A stretch of DNA of 64,000 bases, from the NCBI GenBank assembly GCA_036927565.1, contig JAYESD010000005.1:8152565-8216564 (forward strand), in the 5' to 3' direction. Positions 55,427-64,000 of this stretch are shown here, one piece after another. Each line of letters opens with the position of its first letter. Positions within the stretch are counted from its first letter, which is position 1. This DNA comes from Tuctoria greenei. Its lineage: Eukaryota; Streptophyta; Magnoliopsida; Poales; Poaceae. The notes under the pieces are model-generated. The model had not been told where the DNA came from, did no database searches, and saw only the letters and a list, made by a program, of their open reading frames with translations. The position numbers and the translations under genes were made by a program.

Positions 55427-55855
55427 TGAGTTTTATCTTTCACTTTGGTTACTCGATCAAAACTCAACATTTGAGAATAACTGAAAATCAATATAGTAAT
55501 TTATCTTTCGCTTTGGTTACTCGACCAAATTACTATGTTCTTACAAAAAGAATGTCATTAATGCCTTTCGCTTTGGTTACTTGGCCAATAATGACATTAA
55601 AACTGAACATTGAAGAACAACTGAAATACATAGTAATTTATCTTTCGCTTTAGTTACTCGACCAAATTACTATGTACTTAGAAAGGAAAATTTCATTAAT
55701 GCCTTTCGCTTTGGTTACTTGGCCAATAATGACATTAATATAACTTAAAATCATGACAATTTTATTTTTCACTTTGGTTACTCAATAGAATTCCATGCAA
55801 TTTAAATTAAAATAGCAATTTATCTTTCGTTTTGGTTACTCGACCAAATTGCTAT
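55427..55855 (-). repeat. Array of seven stem-loops with a conserved loop in the copia 2 leader
   Basis: Seven units share the central word CTTTCGCTTTGGTTACTCG (plus-strand reading, variants TTGG or GATC at the right edge), each bounded by inverted arms. Arms: 55427-55434/55459-55466 (8 bp), 55493-55502/55527-55536 (10 bp), 55551-55560/55589-55598 (10 bp), 55627-55639/55664-55676 (13 bp), 55689-55698/55727-55736 (9 of 10), a degenerate unit near 55753-55797, and 55812-55821/55846-55855 (10 bp). Arm sequences differ between units yet stay complementary. The array is transcribed in the element's 5' leader, upstream of gag. Confidence 0.85.
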
Positions 55856-55859
55856 GACA

Positions 55860-56376
55860 ATAAACTTAATTCACAGTGGAAGCTTATTAAATAAGCAAAC
55901 TTAATTGTATAGCACGGACTAGTCCGCACATGGTCGGACTAGTCCGAACTCATACAGTATGGAAACCAGATATAGTCCGGTCCATACGCCAGACAAGTCC
56001 GGTACTGATCTAAAAACATTTGATCTGTTCTTTATTGAACTTTTTGAGTTTGGTCCGTACTATTCTGGACTAGTACAACCAACCCCGGAAAAGTTTCATA
56101 TAAAAAACTGGAAAAATATCGAAATACCCAAAAGGAAATCTTAATCTTACCATCTTACCAAATCAACTTAATTTTCACAATGGATTTCAATCCAAAGTGT
56201 TTAATTGATTTTTCAATCAGATGAATGCGTCAAAACGCCCTGATCCGAAAAACCTAACCACTTAATTGTGACACACCGGACTAGTCCGGCTCTTAGCTCA
56301 GACAAGTCCGGATCTTCAAAACTTTTAGCGAAAAACTTCGATCAAAACTCAATTCGAAATGATTAGTGGTCTAAAC
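55860..56376 (-). other. Copia 2 leader between primer site and stem-loop array
   Basis: No coding region. It holds more GGACTAGTCCG and GACAAGTCCGG words (about 55915-56000 and 56275-56315), like those in the LTR, and otherwise AT-rich sequence. Confidence 0.55.
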
Positions 56377-56389
56377 GGCTCTGATACCA
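56377..56389 (-). other. Primer-binding site of copia 2 (initiator Met tRNA)
   Basis: On the minus strand TGGTATCAGAGCC begins one base after the LTR end. Confidence 0.85.
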
Positions 56390-56390
56390 T

Positions 56391-56979
56391 TGTTAGAAAT
56401 CATGAGGGAGCCCAAAGATCAAATAGCCACTAAATCATCTCGAATTACATGGAGAAATCCGAATACAACATGAATACCAAGTGCTATCTCTCAAGTAGCA
56501 CAAGAATACTAATAATACCTTTTCCTCCATCTTTGTTATTGCTTGACGATGCGGCCATCTAGCCAACAAGGCGAGGCCGCAAGAAGAACGACGACGAGAG
56601 GTGTTTCCCCTTGTCCTTCTCTTGGTATCTTGATCAGATTCTGAGTGGGTTAGAGTGTTCAAGTGTGTATGAGTGTATGCCCCTTAGTCACTTTGATCAT
56701 ACACATGATCCTCTTCTTATAGTTGACCAAGAGACACAAGAGGGGGCCTCCCACCCTTAGGAATTATTGAGTCTCCCGATCAGAGACTCAATTTGGTGTG
56801 TTGTGTCCTTTCAATTAGAACACATGTCAAGTTACTGAAAAATCGGACTAGTCCGTATAGGGTCCGGACTAGTCCGGTTATCCTTACTGGACAATATCGG
56901 ACTAGTCCTCTAAAAATCCGGACTAGTCTGGTTATCCTTACTGGACAACATCAGACTAGTGCGGTCTGTACTTCCAACA
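56391..56979 (-). repeat. 5' LTR of copia 2
   Basis: This 589 bp LTR matches 50359-50985 with scattered substitutions and indels. The GGACTAGTCCG array lies at about 56840-56970. Confidence 0.92.
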
Positions 56980-56984
56980 CGATC

Positions 56985-57788
56985 GGCATGCGAAGTCCGA
57001 GCTGCACACTCGCGTCGGCTACGATACACACTTTGCCAACGCTAGCTAGCTGGCGATCGAGCTCAGATCGCCTTCTCTCCCACCTAACGGCGGGAAGCCA
57101 AACAAGCTCTCATCAGTCATCATGACTCGCGCGCTGCTTGTTAGTGACACTGCTTTTGGACGAATTTGACGTGGGAGCTGAGAGCCTGAGACCATGCACC
57201 TGACCACCGTACGCGTCAAGCCTCCGATCGAATACACGGCTTGCCGACAAGCTCACCTGAAACGCAATACACATACGTTGATTTGCTGATTGGTTTGGTT
57301 ACGTACGTACGCATCCGAGCAAGAGGTTAATAATGCGCTGCGTGATGCCACGTTCGTTTCTGTCAAATATCACATTGTCGTGTGTTCGTGTGTATAGTAT
57401 GCCTGGCCTGGCCAGTCTCGCGTCTACGTTGGCGACCCTTCACGTGGTTTTGATCGTTTCAATCCAGAGTCTCACAGAATAGCAACGGCCTCTTCGTTCA
57501 CCACATGGACAGGACACACACCTTTTTATTGCAGGCAGTCGTTCATGCAGGCATGATTGCGCGCGCATTTTGGCCTTATACTGACGCGTGCGTGTGGAGT
57601 GGTTTCTATATGAACCTGTACGTATCGATTTTTTGTACTATAGCATCTTAATTTTCTCTGAACTAACCAAGTTTAGGTATGGAAGTTCTGCCTGAAGTTC
57701 TGGCTTGCATTTAATTTGGAGGGCTCCAGCACGAGCGAACGGGGATCCGGCCGGGACCAACCTGGATTAATTGGCTATTCTCACGGTC
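56985..57788. other. Low-copy-looking DNA between copia 2 and the LINE; no gene seen
   Basis: Balanced composition, rich in CG-containing words such as ACGTACGTACG. No coding frame with a recognisable family. It could be a remnant of upstream or intergenic host DNA. Confidence 0.4.
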
Positions 57789-57802
57789 AAAACCAAGCCC
57801 GT

Positions 57803-58600
57803 CTGTTGATATTGCACCCCGTTTGACTTCTGAGATTTTTTTTATTTCTTCAGACTTTGGGTGCTGATCAGTAAGACTACCGTACCCCTGAGTGACGCCG
57901 GTCCTGACTTTATTGTCTTGACACGAACAGGCTCTTGTGAATATTCATCCGCTCTGCATACCTTATGCAATTTGAAGGGAGCTATCGGTCCATCTTCCCG
58001 CATGCCATCTGGTCGGTCTGGGCACCTCCAAGACTCAAATGCTTTCTCTGGCTCCTACTCCTAAGTAGAATTTGGACAGCTGACCGCCTTCAGCACCGAG
58101 GTTGGCTGAACAACTATTTCTACGCGTTGTGTCGCAGAAGCTTAGAATCTGATTATCATCTATTCTATGAGTGCCCCGTCGCCAGGGTCATTTGGTCCCA
58201 AGTCAGCGTCTGGGTTGATGACAGCCGCTTGCGTCCCCAGAATTGATGTCCCAGTTTCTCGCCGCAGGATTGGTTCTTGCACCTCTCGGCTTCCTCTTGC
58301 GCAACACGCTCGAAGGCCCTTCAGTCTGTTTCCGCGGCAGTTATATAGTTCATTTGAAAAGGACGCATCGTGCGCACCTTCTAAAAGGAGGAGCTTCCTG
58401 CAGTAGTTCTCCTCAAGGACATTAAAAAGGAATTGCGGTTCTGGATGTTGGCCGGTTGCAAATCTCTGTATTTTGTCTTTCATCCCCTTTGCCATCCGTG
58501 TTGTAATTTTCTTTTCTCTTAATTCTTGTTTTTTTGCTGTATTGTATATGTATTGCGACTTCTTCTTATAACGGAATGCCATTCTAGCTTTCAAAAAAAA
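57803..58600 (+). mobile_element. 5'-truncated LINE (L1-type) with zf-RVT domain
   Basis: The target-site duplication AAAACCAAGCCCGT occurs at 57789-57802 and at 58597-58610, and the insert ends in an A-run, as expected for L1 insertion by target-primed reverse transcription. Coding similarity is to the C-terminal zinc-binding zf-RVT region of plant LINE reverse transcriptases: 57965-58246 reads LKCFLWLLLLSRIWTADRL, QHRGWLNNYFYALCRRSLES and DYHLFYECPVARVIW. The RT catalytic part is missing, consistent with 5' truncation. A stop after RLRPQN ends the frame. Confidence 0.85.
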
Positions 58601-58610
58601 CCAAGCCCGT

Positions 58611-58783
58611 GCAGTGTCTGTTCTTCCTCTACCCTCGACCTGCCACGAAGTAGCTCATGGAATCGTTGACCTGGAAATAATCGTTTGGTGTTTGGCCACC
58701 CGTACCTACGCATGCACGCTACTCCGACTCAGCACTCGAATGCGACACCACAGGCTGTCGCTTCGAAGATCAGGAGATAAGGT
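58611..58783. other. Flank between the LINE and copia 3
   Basis: A short stretch with no supported feature; it continues the host DNA broken by the LINE. Confidence 0.4.
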
Positions 58784-58950
58784 TGTTAGGAAAAAGGGGA
58801 CACAGGATTTAACGTGGAAAAAACTCCTCCAAGGTGGAGGAGAAAAAAACCACGGGAAACAGATCTATTATTAGGATTGAAGTACAAGTACAGGGGTGGC
58901 CTATATTTGTAGGCATGGGCATACAAAAGAGGTAGAGTCATATCCCAACA
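58784..58950 (-). repeat. 3' LTR of copia 3
   Basis: The short LTR runs from TGTTAGGAAAAAGGGG to ATCCCAACA and contains an 11-base inverted word (CCTCCAAGGTGGAGG). Only one copy lies in the window, so the boundaries rest on TG...CA and the adjacent polypurine tract. Confidence 0.75.
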
Positions 58951-59006
58951 AATCTCCCCCTGACTCTAAATCTATAGAAAACTGTCTCCCAAACACCACT
59001 AGGGTG

Positions 59007-59700
59007 CTAAGCTCCACGAATGCCTACCAAGTCAAGACAATGCTTGAACTTGGTATTAGATAATGGCTTTATAAGCATGTCTGCGGGATTTGCATCTGTA
59101 TGTATCTTTTCAACCACAATCTTGCCTTCTGCGACAACATCACGAATGAAATGATACTTGATATCAATGTGCTTGGTCTTGAATTGATACATGTCATTCT
59201 TGGTCAAACAAATAGCACTATGACTGTCACAATTAACCTTTTATGACATCCTGAGGAACACCGAGTTCAGAAACAAGACCACGCATCCAAATAGCTTCTT
59301 TAACATCTTCAATAGCAGCAACATCCTAAACTTCAGTAGTAGAGAGAGCAGTTATAGATTAAAGGGAAGCCTTCCAACTCACCGCAGAACCACATAAAGA
59401 AAATACATAGCCAGAGATGGAGCGTCTTTTATCAAGATCACCGGCATAATCAGAACCAACAAATCCAATAACATCATTTGACTTCACTGAATTCTTGTCA
59501 TATAATAATCCAAAGTTAGAAGTACCTTTCAAATAACGAAGAATCCACTTCACTATATTCCAATGTTCTTTGTCTGGATTATGCATAAATCTGCTAACCA
59601 TACTAACAGCATGAGCCAAATCGGGTCTTGTATAGATCATAGCATACATGAGATTTCCAACAGCACCAGAATATGGAATACGAGACATTTACTCTCTATC
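59007..59700 (-). pseudogene. Copia 3 RT end and RNase H, broken
   Basis: The frame 59688-59359 has the conserved end of copia RT (IPYSGAVGNLMYAMIYTRPDL) and the start of RNase H (VGSDYAGDLDKRRSISGYVF). After a disrupted stretch, 59207-59007 has KTKHIDIKYHFIRDVVAEG and ANPADMLIKPL, the usual C-terminus. The Ser-Ala-Glu-rich middle of RNase H is damaged by stops. The N-terminal part is removed by the CACTA insertion at 59718. Confidence 0.85.
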
Positions 59701-59717
59701 TTCTTCATTATCAGGAC

Positions 59718-60190
59718 CACTACAGGAATCTCGACGATTTGCGACGGCCACGGCCGTCGCAAATAAGCAAAATGCCGTCGCAAATAAGCGATTTGCGATG
59801 GCTTTCTTTATTTGCGACGGCCACCGTCGCAAATAAGCTTAATTGCGACGCTAGGAAGGGTCGTCGCAAGTTATTACCTCGGTTCGGTGGTCCCCGCAAC
59901 CTTATTTGCGACGGCAGTGCCGTCGCAATTAAAGCTTATTTGCGACGGTCGGGCTATCGCAATTAAGTGCCTCTATTTGCGACGGCCCGGCCGTCACAAA
60001 TAAGTCCAGTGGGCTGGGCCCACGGGTCCTCCTCCGGGACCCACATAGCTATTTGTGACGGCCCGGGCGTCGCAATTAAACCTTATTTGCGACGGCCTGG
60101 CCGTCGCAAATAGCAGTGGCCTAATTGCGACGGCCTGGTACCTTATTTGCGACAGTACTGTATAAAAAGCCGTCGCAAATAAGGTTTTTT
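59718..60190. repeat. CACTA E terminal repeat and 3' subterminal array
   Basis: At least fifteen TTTGCGACGGC or GCCGTCGCAAAT units occur in both orientations. The first pair forms 13 bp perfect arms around a 2-base spacer at about 59738-59765. The array ends near GCCGTCGCAAATAAGG at about 60170-60185, followed by an A-rich run and GGCTCGATGGTCAG. Confidence 0.88.
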
Positions 60191-60369
60191 ACTTTTTTAA
60201 AAAACAGAAAAAACTACCCGGCTCGATGGTCAGAATCACAGAACAGATTCAATACACACAGTATATACACATAGCAAAGATCATCATCACAGAGCAAACA
60301 TCATCACAATCACAAACTAATAAATTTCAATACATCTCACATCGTCATCAACAAAGCAAACAAAAGGAC

Positions 60370-62774
60370 TCACTCGCCCATCTGACCTCCGTAGCCACCT
60401 CTGAAGTTGAAGTCGTCATCGCGCCTCATTCCAGGCGGCGGTAGCGACGGCGACGGCGTTTGTGCAGCCGTCGCGGATTCCTGCAATTAATGAAACTTAG
60501 AGTTAGAATATAAATGCATCAACATCTCTCTCCCTCCCTTCCTCTCCCTCTATCTTCATCTAGATCCCCTCTCTTCCTCTCTTTTCATTTCTCTCTTTGT
60601 CTCTCACTCTATCTTTCTCTCTCACTCTATCTCTCTATTGCTATCATTTTCCCTCTATCTTCCTCCCTCTATCTCCATCTACATCTCCCTCCCTATATCT
60701 TCCCCTCTCTCTATCTCTATCTACATCTTACTCTCTCTCTTCATTCCTATCCTACTCTATCTATCTTTCACTCTTTCTTCTGTCTCTCTTTCTTCTATCT
60801 CTATCATTATTCTATCTCAATCATTTTCTTCTATCTAACTATCTCTCTCTTTCATCTATCTCAATCTTATTATGCTGGAGAAGAAGGATTACATAGAAAC
60901 TTACCTGACCCGCTGAAGAAGGATCGCCTGGAAGGACCGGTGGTAGTACCGGTAGCTGGATTCCCAGACCTTGCGCCCGAGCCATAGCATGTCATTGCAA
61001 ACATTAAATGCTACCTATTAGTAAGTCATTTACGCTGAATTAATAAGAATTTTAGTTTTTATTTTGTTACCTCCATTGCTTCCCGCATCTGCGCCAACGC
61101 TGCTGCCTGGGTTTGGATCGTGGCCTCCATCGCGATCCTTTGGCGTTTTGCCTCCCTCCTTTCCTCCTCATGTCGTCTTTTGTTTTCTTCTACAGTTTCT
61201 TGGAGGGGCTGCATCTCAATGTACCTCTGCGATACGCGACGACCTCCCGTGCCCACCGACGAAGCCTGCGAGGAGCTGCCTCTCGCAGGTCTCCCCGCCC
61301 TCGAGTCGACAACTCCGTTGAATATGGCGAGCCTATAAAAAAGAGAGTCAGTAATATGAAATTGAAATATCTTGAATACTTTGAATTGAAAACGATAAAA
61401 TGACTTGTAAACTCACCTTCCGTGTGCTTTTCCACCACCGGTTGCATACGCGCCTTGAGGATCGATCGGTTGACGTTCCCAATCGAAATCCTCGCCGCGT
61501 ATCTTCCTAGCCTCCTCCCTGTACTTAGCCTGCAAAACAAGAAAATCGTGTAAGTTCAACAATCTATATAATTATATTTAATATGAATGATTTCTAAACT
61601 TACCAACCGCTCGGCTGCAGCCTGACTGCACCCCGTCGGCTGAGAAGGGTCCCTGTGACCTCTCTTCCAGACCTCAGCAGGGGTGGGCGGCACTCCCGTC
61701 TCGCGCTCCTGTCAATACGTGTTAGTACGAACAATATATTATTAATATATAAACATAAGTTACACACACTTACTATGAGTGGTTATCTTGCCTGTGCATG
61801 CTCTTCCCCTCGACCTCTCTGCAGTCTCGAGCCTTCTCAGACTTAGCTTTAAACTCATCGCTAGCCCAGTAGCGACAAAGGGCCCGAAATGCATCGGTCC
61901 GACCCTGCAACCAGCTCACGTGGCCCTGCACATAGTTGGAAGTCGTTAAAAATACCATCGAGGCAATTATCAGAAAAAATACTTACTACAGTCCACGTAC
62001 CTGCGCGTACTCCTCCTCCGTCAGGTGCCTCTCGCTCTCTTGCCGGAAGTGTAACACGTGCTGCTGGTTCTCCTTCAAGTGCTCATTAATAATTTGAACA
62101 CGAGCGTTCGACAACGCTTGTCGAAGCGCCTTGGCAGCGTTGAAGTGAAACACTCGCCTCGCATCCTCAAACAGGCGACGGTCGTTCGGGTCCTCTAAAG
62201 TATATCTTGCCTGCGATAAAGAATATATTGAAGAGATGTTCACTAAAAGAGTTTAAGAGTTGTAACTTAGAAACTTTTTTAACATACTTACCATAAAATC
62301 GGCCCATACGGCCTCCTGAAGGTTGTCGTGCTTCTGGTGATGGACGCGTGCATAGTCCTCCCACGAAAGAGCGAGCACCCCGTCGATGACCCCGGGATAG
62401 TGCAAATGCACTATGGACCCGAGGACACCGTTCACCGGTCTGTGGTGTCTCTCACCGGTGAAAGACGTGTCGTCCCAAGCCCTGTAAGATATTTATTCAT
62501 TCATTACTTAAGTAAACAAAAGAAACTAAAATTGAACACGATAATTTTTATTACCTGTCTCCGACTGGACGAATCACGATCCTTTGTGAACTCTGTGAAC
62601 AATAGGGTTACGCCACCGAAATCTCGTCCAAATCCGGACCCGCGTCTCATCACAAGCCACGCCCCCTCAGTCACCCCGAGGCTGTCCAAAAAGGGACAAT
62701 TCCGAACCTGCACGTCTCACATGTCAATGGCATGTGAGACGTGTCGATCCGAAATGAGTAATACATTGCTATAG
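60370..62774 (-). pseudogene. TNPA-like gene of CACTA E (Transposase_24/PTTA family)
   Basis: The exons, read leftward, mirror the element B gene: about 62774-62555 (CPFLDSLGVTEGAWLVM); 62480-62290 (VNGVLGSIVHLHYPGVIDG, SWEDYARV); 62215-61995 (EDARRVFHFNAAK); about 61930-61790 (SWLQGRTDAFRALCRYWAS); 61709-61605 (PPTPAEVWKRGHRD); 61530-61418 (DPQGAYATGGGKAHGR); 61335-61073 (GVVDSRAGRP then a coiled coil); about 60985-60905; and a last exon 60480-60370 (GMRRDDDFNFRGG then TGA). The product should bind the subterminal repeats. Introns have plausible GT-AG borders. It may still be fairly intact, but the start codon region is uncertain, hence pseudogene with reserve. Confidence 0.7.
60515..60875. 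repeat. CT-rich simple-sequence tract in an intron of the CACTA E gene
   Basis: About 360 bp of CTCTCTCC, CTATCT and TTCCTC words, strongly pyrimidine on the plus strand. On the gene's strand it is a purine-rich intron stretch. The long plus-strand open frames are low-complexity artefacts. Confidence 0.75.
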
Positions 62775-62800
62775 GTTACGTTGCTCATTTTCATTTTCAG

Positions 62801-63391
62801 GTCATTTAAGAGAGAGGAAAGAACTAGATAAAGAGTGAGAGGAAAGTTGGTCTCAGATGACAATTCCACATCCATTTCCACCGTCCACGCAATCGCGGGT
62901 CATTAACGTCCTTACCAACCCGTTCGCTTCCATGTCGCCTTGACTACTATGGTCTACACGACACGATCACACTTATTGCGTGTCGTGCCCTTCCGGGTTG
63001 GTCCAAGCCGGCCCAAAACCCCTTTATTTATATATATTAAGTAGTCACTCAAAAACATTATCTGAATGCACTAAAGTCCAAACATACACTAAACAGAATA
63101 GAAAAAACTATTAATTCTAAACACTAACGCAATCAAAAGAACAAGAGAAAAAATTATTAATTCTAGTAACCTGCATAATAAACATATTTACCAAAGCATG
63201 ACAATTTGTATCAAATTAGGATCTAATTCTCCGACTCAACCCGACCAATATCTGGACTAAACCCAAACCCAATCCATTTTTTATGTATCAATCAACCCGG
63301 CCCAGTCTGTAAAATTAACATACAAAACTAAACAACCCAACCCACACCTACTTTTGAGCCCAACCCAAACCGATATGTTTTCAATAACCCA
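62801..63391. other. Region between CACTA E coding and the MCAfunc exon; contains hairpin repeat copy 2
   Basis: At 62945-63003 a GGTCTACACGACACG, CACTTATTG, CGTGTCGTGCCC unit matches 1466-1525. The rest is AT-rich, with CAACCC-type words near 63240-63370 and no coding frame. Confidence 0.45.
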
Positions 63392-63736
63392 GATCGCCAC
63401 CGTTGCGCCGCGCTGGCGGCACGGTGCCACCGGGACGCGTGCCGGCGGCTGGCGCAGCACGTGGAGCTCGTCGGCGGCCTGCTGCGGGACCTGGAGCTTT
63501 CCGAGATTATGCGGCGGGAGGCCACGCGGCGGCCGCTCGAATAGCTTGGGGGTGCGCTGCGGCGCTGCTACGCGCTCATCAAGGCGTGCCAGGACTGCAG
63601 CGGTTTCCTCCCTCGCGTGCTCCTCGGTGTCCGGATGGCCGAAGAGCTCCGCGATGCGGAGCAGGAGATCGACATGTTTATCCGAATCATCCCACTTATC
63701 GCTCTCGTCGACACTACTCATGATCGCCCGGCCAGG
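63392..63736 (+). pseudogene. MCAfunc-type exon (MCA / cell number regulator 13-like) with in-frame stop
   Basis: The plus frame reads ACRRLAQHVELVGGLLRDLE, then MRREATRRPLE, a stop (TAG 63543-63545), then LGGALRRCYALIKACQDC, RMAEELRDAEQEIDMFIRII and PLIALVD. This is the N-terminal helical domain of plant MID1-complementing-activity proteins (plasma-membrane Ca2+ influx and mechanosensing) and relatives (RR-QH..LIGGLL, ETREPLEQL, ALRR-Y-L---CQD, EIDxFxRLIPLI). The exon closes at a GT donor (63737). The stop replaces the Gln normally found in the PLEQL motif (CAG to TAG). The upstream start is not evident, since AT-rich DNA precedes it. It could be a pseudogene or one exon of a damaged gene. 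Confidence 0.65.
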
Positions 63737-64000
63737 GTACGCATTTTTTGAGCTTAATTGTTGATTAGTACTCATAATCTTTAGGATTCACCCTAAAAAG
63801 TAGGAACTATCGTGTGCAAATTTGGTAACAGCAAATGCATGTGCAAATTGAACCCTGTAATATGAAATCATTCTAGCGCCAAACTCATTGGGATATACTG
63901 TACTGGCCAACACACTTATAGTTGGTCGAGGTCCGATCGAATTCATGACCTAATAGGCTAAGCTCCATTTCACAACATTAATTTCGGCACATATTTTGTG
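63737..64000 (+). other. Probable intron or downstream DNA of the MCAfunc exon
   Basis: The stretch begins with GTACGCATTTTTTGAGC and is AT-rich to the window end. No exon can be recognised in the remaining 260 bp. Confidence 0.35.

Larger units (their letters stand above)
50359..56979 (-). mobile_element. Ty1/copia LTR retrotransposon 2, 6.6 kb
   Basis: Its 3' LTR is 50359-50985 and its 5' LTR 56391-56979. Ends are TGTTAGAA and TTCTAACA (CTTCCAACA in the 5' LTR). A perfect 5 bp duplication cgatc occurs at 50354-50358 and 56980-56984. It has an initiator-Met primer site and a polypurine tract (GTTCAAGGGGGAGAA). The order gag-protease, integrase, RT-RNase H fits copia. A 1.1 kb leader carries an unusual stem-loop array. 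LTRs differ by several per cent and by indels. Frames are broken in at least three places. Confidence 0.93.
58784..59717 (-). mobile_element. Ty1/copia element 3, 3' end only, cut by CACTA E
   Basis: A 167 bp LTR (58784-58950, TGTTAGGAAA to TCCCAACA) is preceded on the element strand by a polypurine tract (AGTCAGGGGGAGATT) and by RNase H and RT-end coding sequence. The element stops at 59717, where the CACTA terminal repeat begins. Its 5' part is not found beyond element E within the window. Confidence 0.85.
59718..62800 (-). mobile_element. CACTA transposon E, 3' part
   Basis: The left end CACTACAGGAATCTCGACG at 59718 is a CACTA terminal repeat. The preceding bases gac are a candidate target duplication, but its partner is not found. 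A subterminal array of TTTGCGACGGC units and a TNPA-like gene on the minus strand follow. No TNP2 and no opposite terminal repeat are seen before the window end, so the right boundary given is only the upstream limit of recognisable coding. Confidence 0.8.

Noticed and set aside
55427..55855. CRISPR-like array of direct repeats with spacers
   Set aside because: The regular repeat and variable flanks look array-like, but the variable parts are complementary arms of stem-loops and the setting is a plant copia leader.
60514..60987. A 157-residue Ser/Leu/Tyr-rich frame resembling a multi-pass membrane protein
   Set aside because: It is a CT-rich simple-sequence tract within an intron of the CACTA E gene on the other strand.
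63281..63775. A 164-residue minus-strand frame with an ATG
   Set aside because: Antisense shadow of the MCAfunc exon; high-GC coding DNA often keeps the opposite strand open.

Overview
The window is plant nuclear DNA, most likely from a grass (Poaceae). It carries the usual load of nested transposons: Tat-type and Tekay-type Ty3/gypsy elements, three Ty1/copia elements, CACTA (En/Spm) DNA transposons and a 5'-truncated LINE. The few host-derived coding stretches are GC-rich and end at canonical splice sites. I see no intact host gene, no rRNA or tRNA gene, and no bacterial or organellar signal. The species cannot be named from sequence alone.

Layout. 1-3356: 5' part of CACTA element A (minus strand): TNP2 fragment, AT-rich block, G-rich block, subterminal repeats and TIR. 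About 4085-23842: CACTA element B (plus strand), a decayed TNP2 gene followed by a TNPA-like (Transposase_24) gene and a 3' subterminal array. A 12.65 kb Tat gypsy element (6769-19419, TSD gtttt) sits in an intron of B's TNP2 gene. 23843-49517: CACTA element C (minus strand). Its transposase genes are collapsed by an internal deletion, and its 5' side carries captured pieces of host genes: a purine permease, a short-chain dehydrogenase/reductase and perhaps an ARM-like protein. A 20 kb Tekay chromovirus (26932-47100) is inserted in the captured purine permease, and a 9.7 kb copia (29651-39381, TSD ttttg) is inserted in that chromovirus's 3' LTR. 49518-50358: low-copy-looking DNA. 50359-56979: a second full-length copia (TSD cgatc). 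56980-58783: low-copy-looking DNA with a LINE tail (57803-58600). 58784-59717: 3' end of a third copia, cut by CACTA element E (59718 to about 62.8 kb, minus strand). 63392-63736: a host MCAfunc-type exon with a nonsense mutation.

Working relationships. The CACTA elements are two-gene systems: TNP2 is the transposase, and the TNPA-like protein is expected to bind the subterminal repeats. All are broken here. Every LTR element carries gag-pol on one strand plus LTRs, a primer-binding site and a polypurine tract. The Tat element also has a long antisense reading frame between pol and its 3' LTR.

The least explained signals are: an array of seven stem-loops with a conserved loop and compensatory stem changes in the leader of the second copia; palindromic GGACTAGTCC arrays shared by unrelated LTR families; an AGCTCCGG motif spread through LTR, coding and spacer DNA of the Tat element; and the multi-gene capture by CACTA C. 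All coordinates and counts were read by eye.
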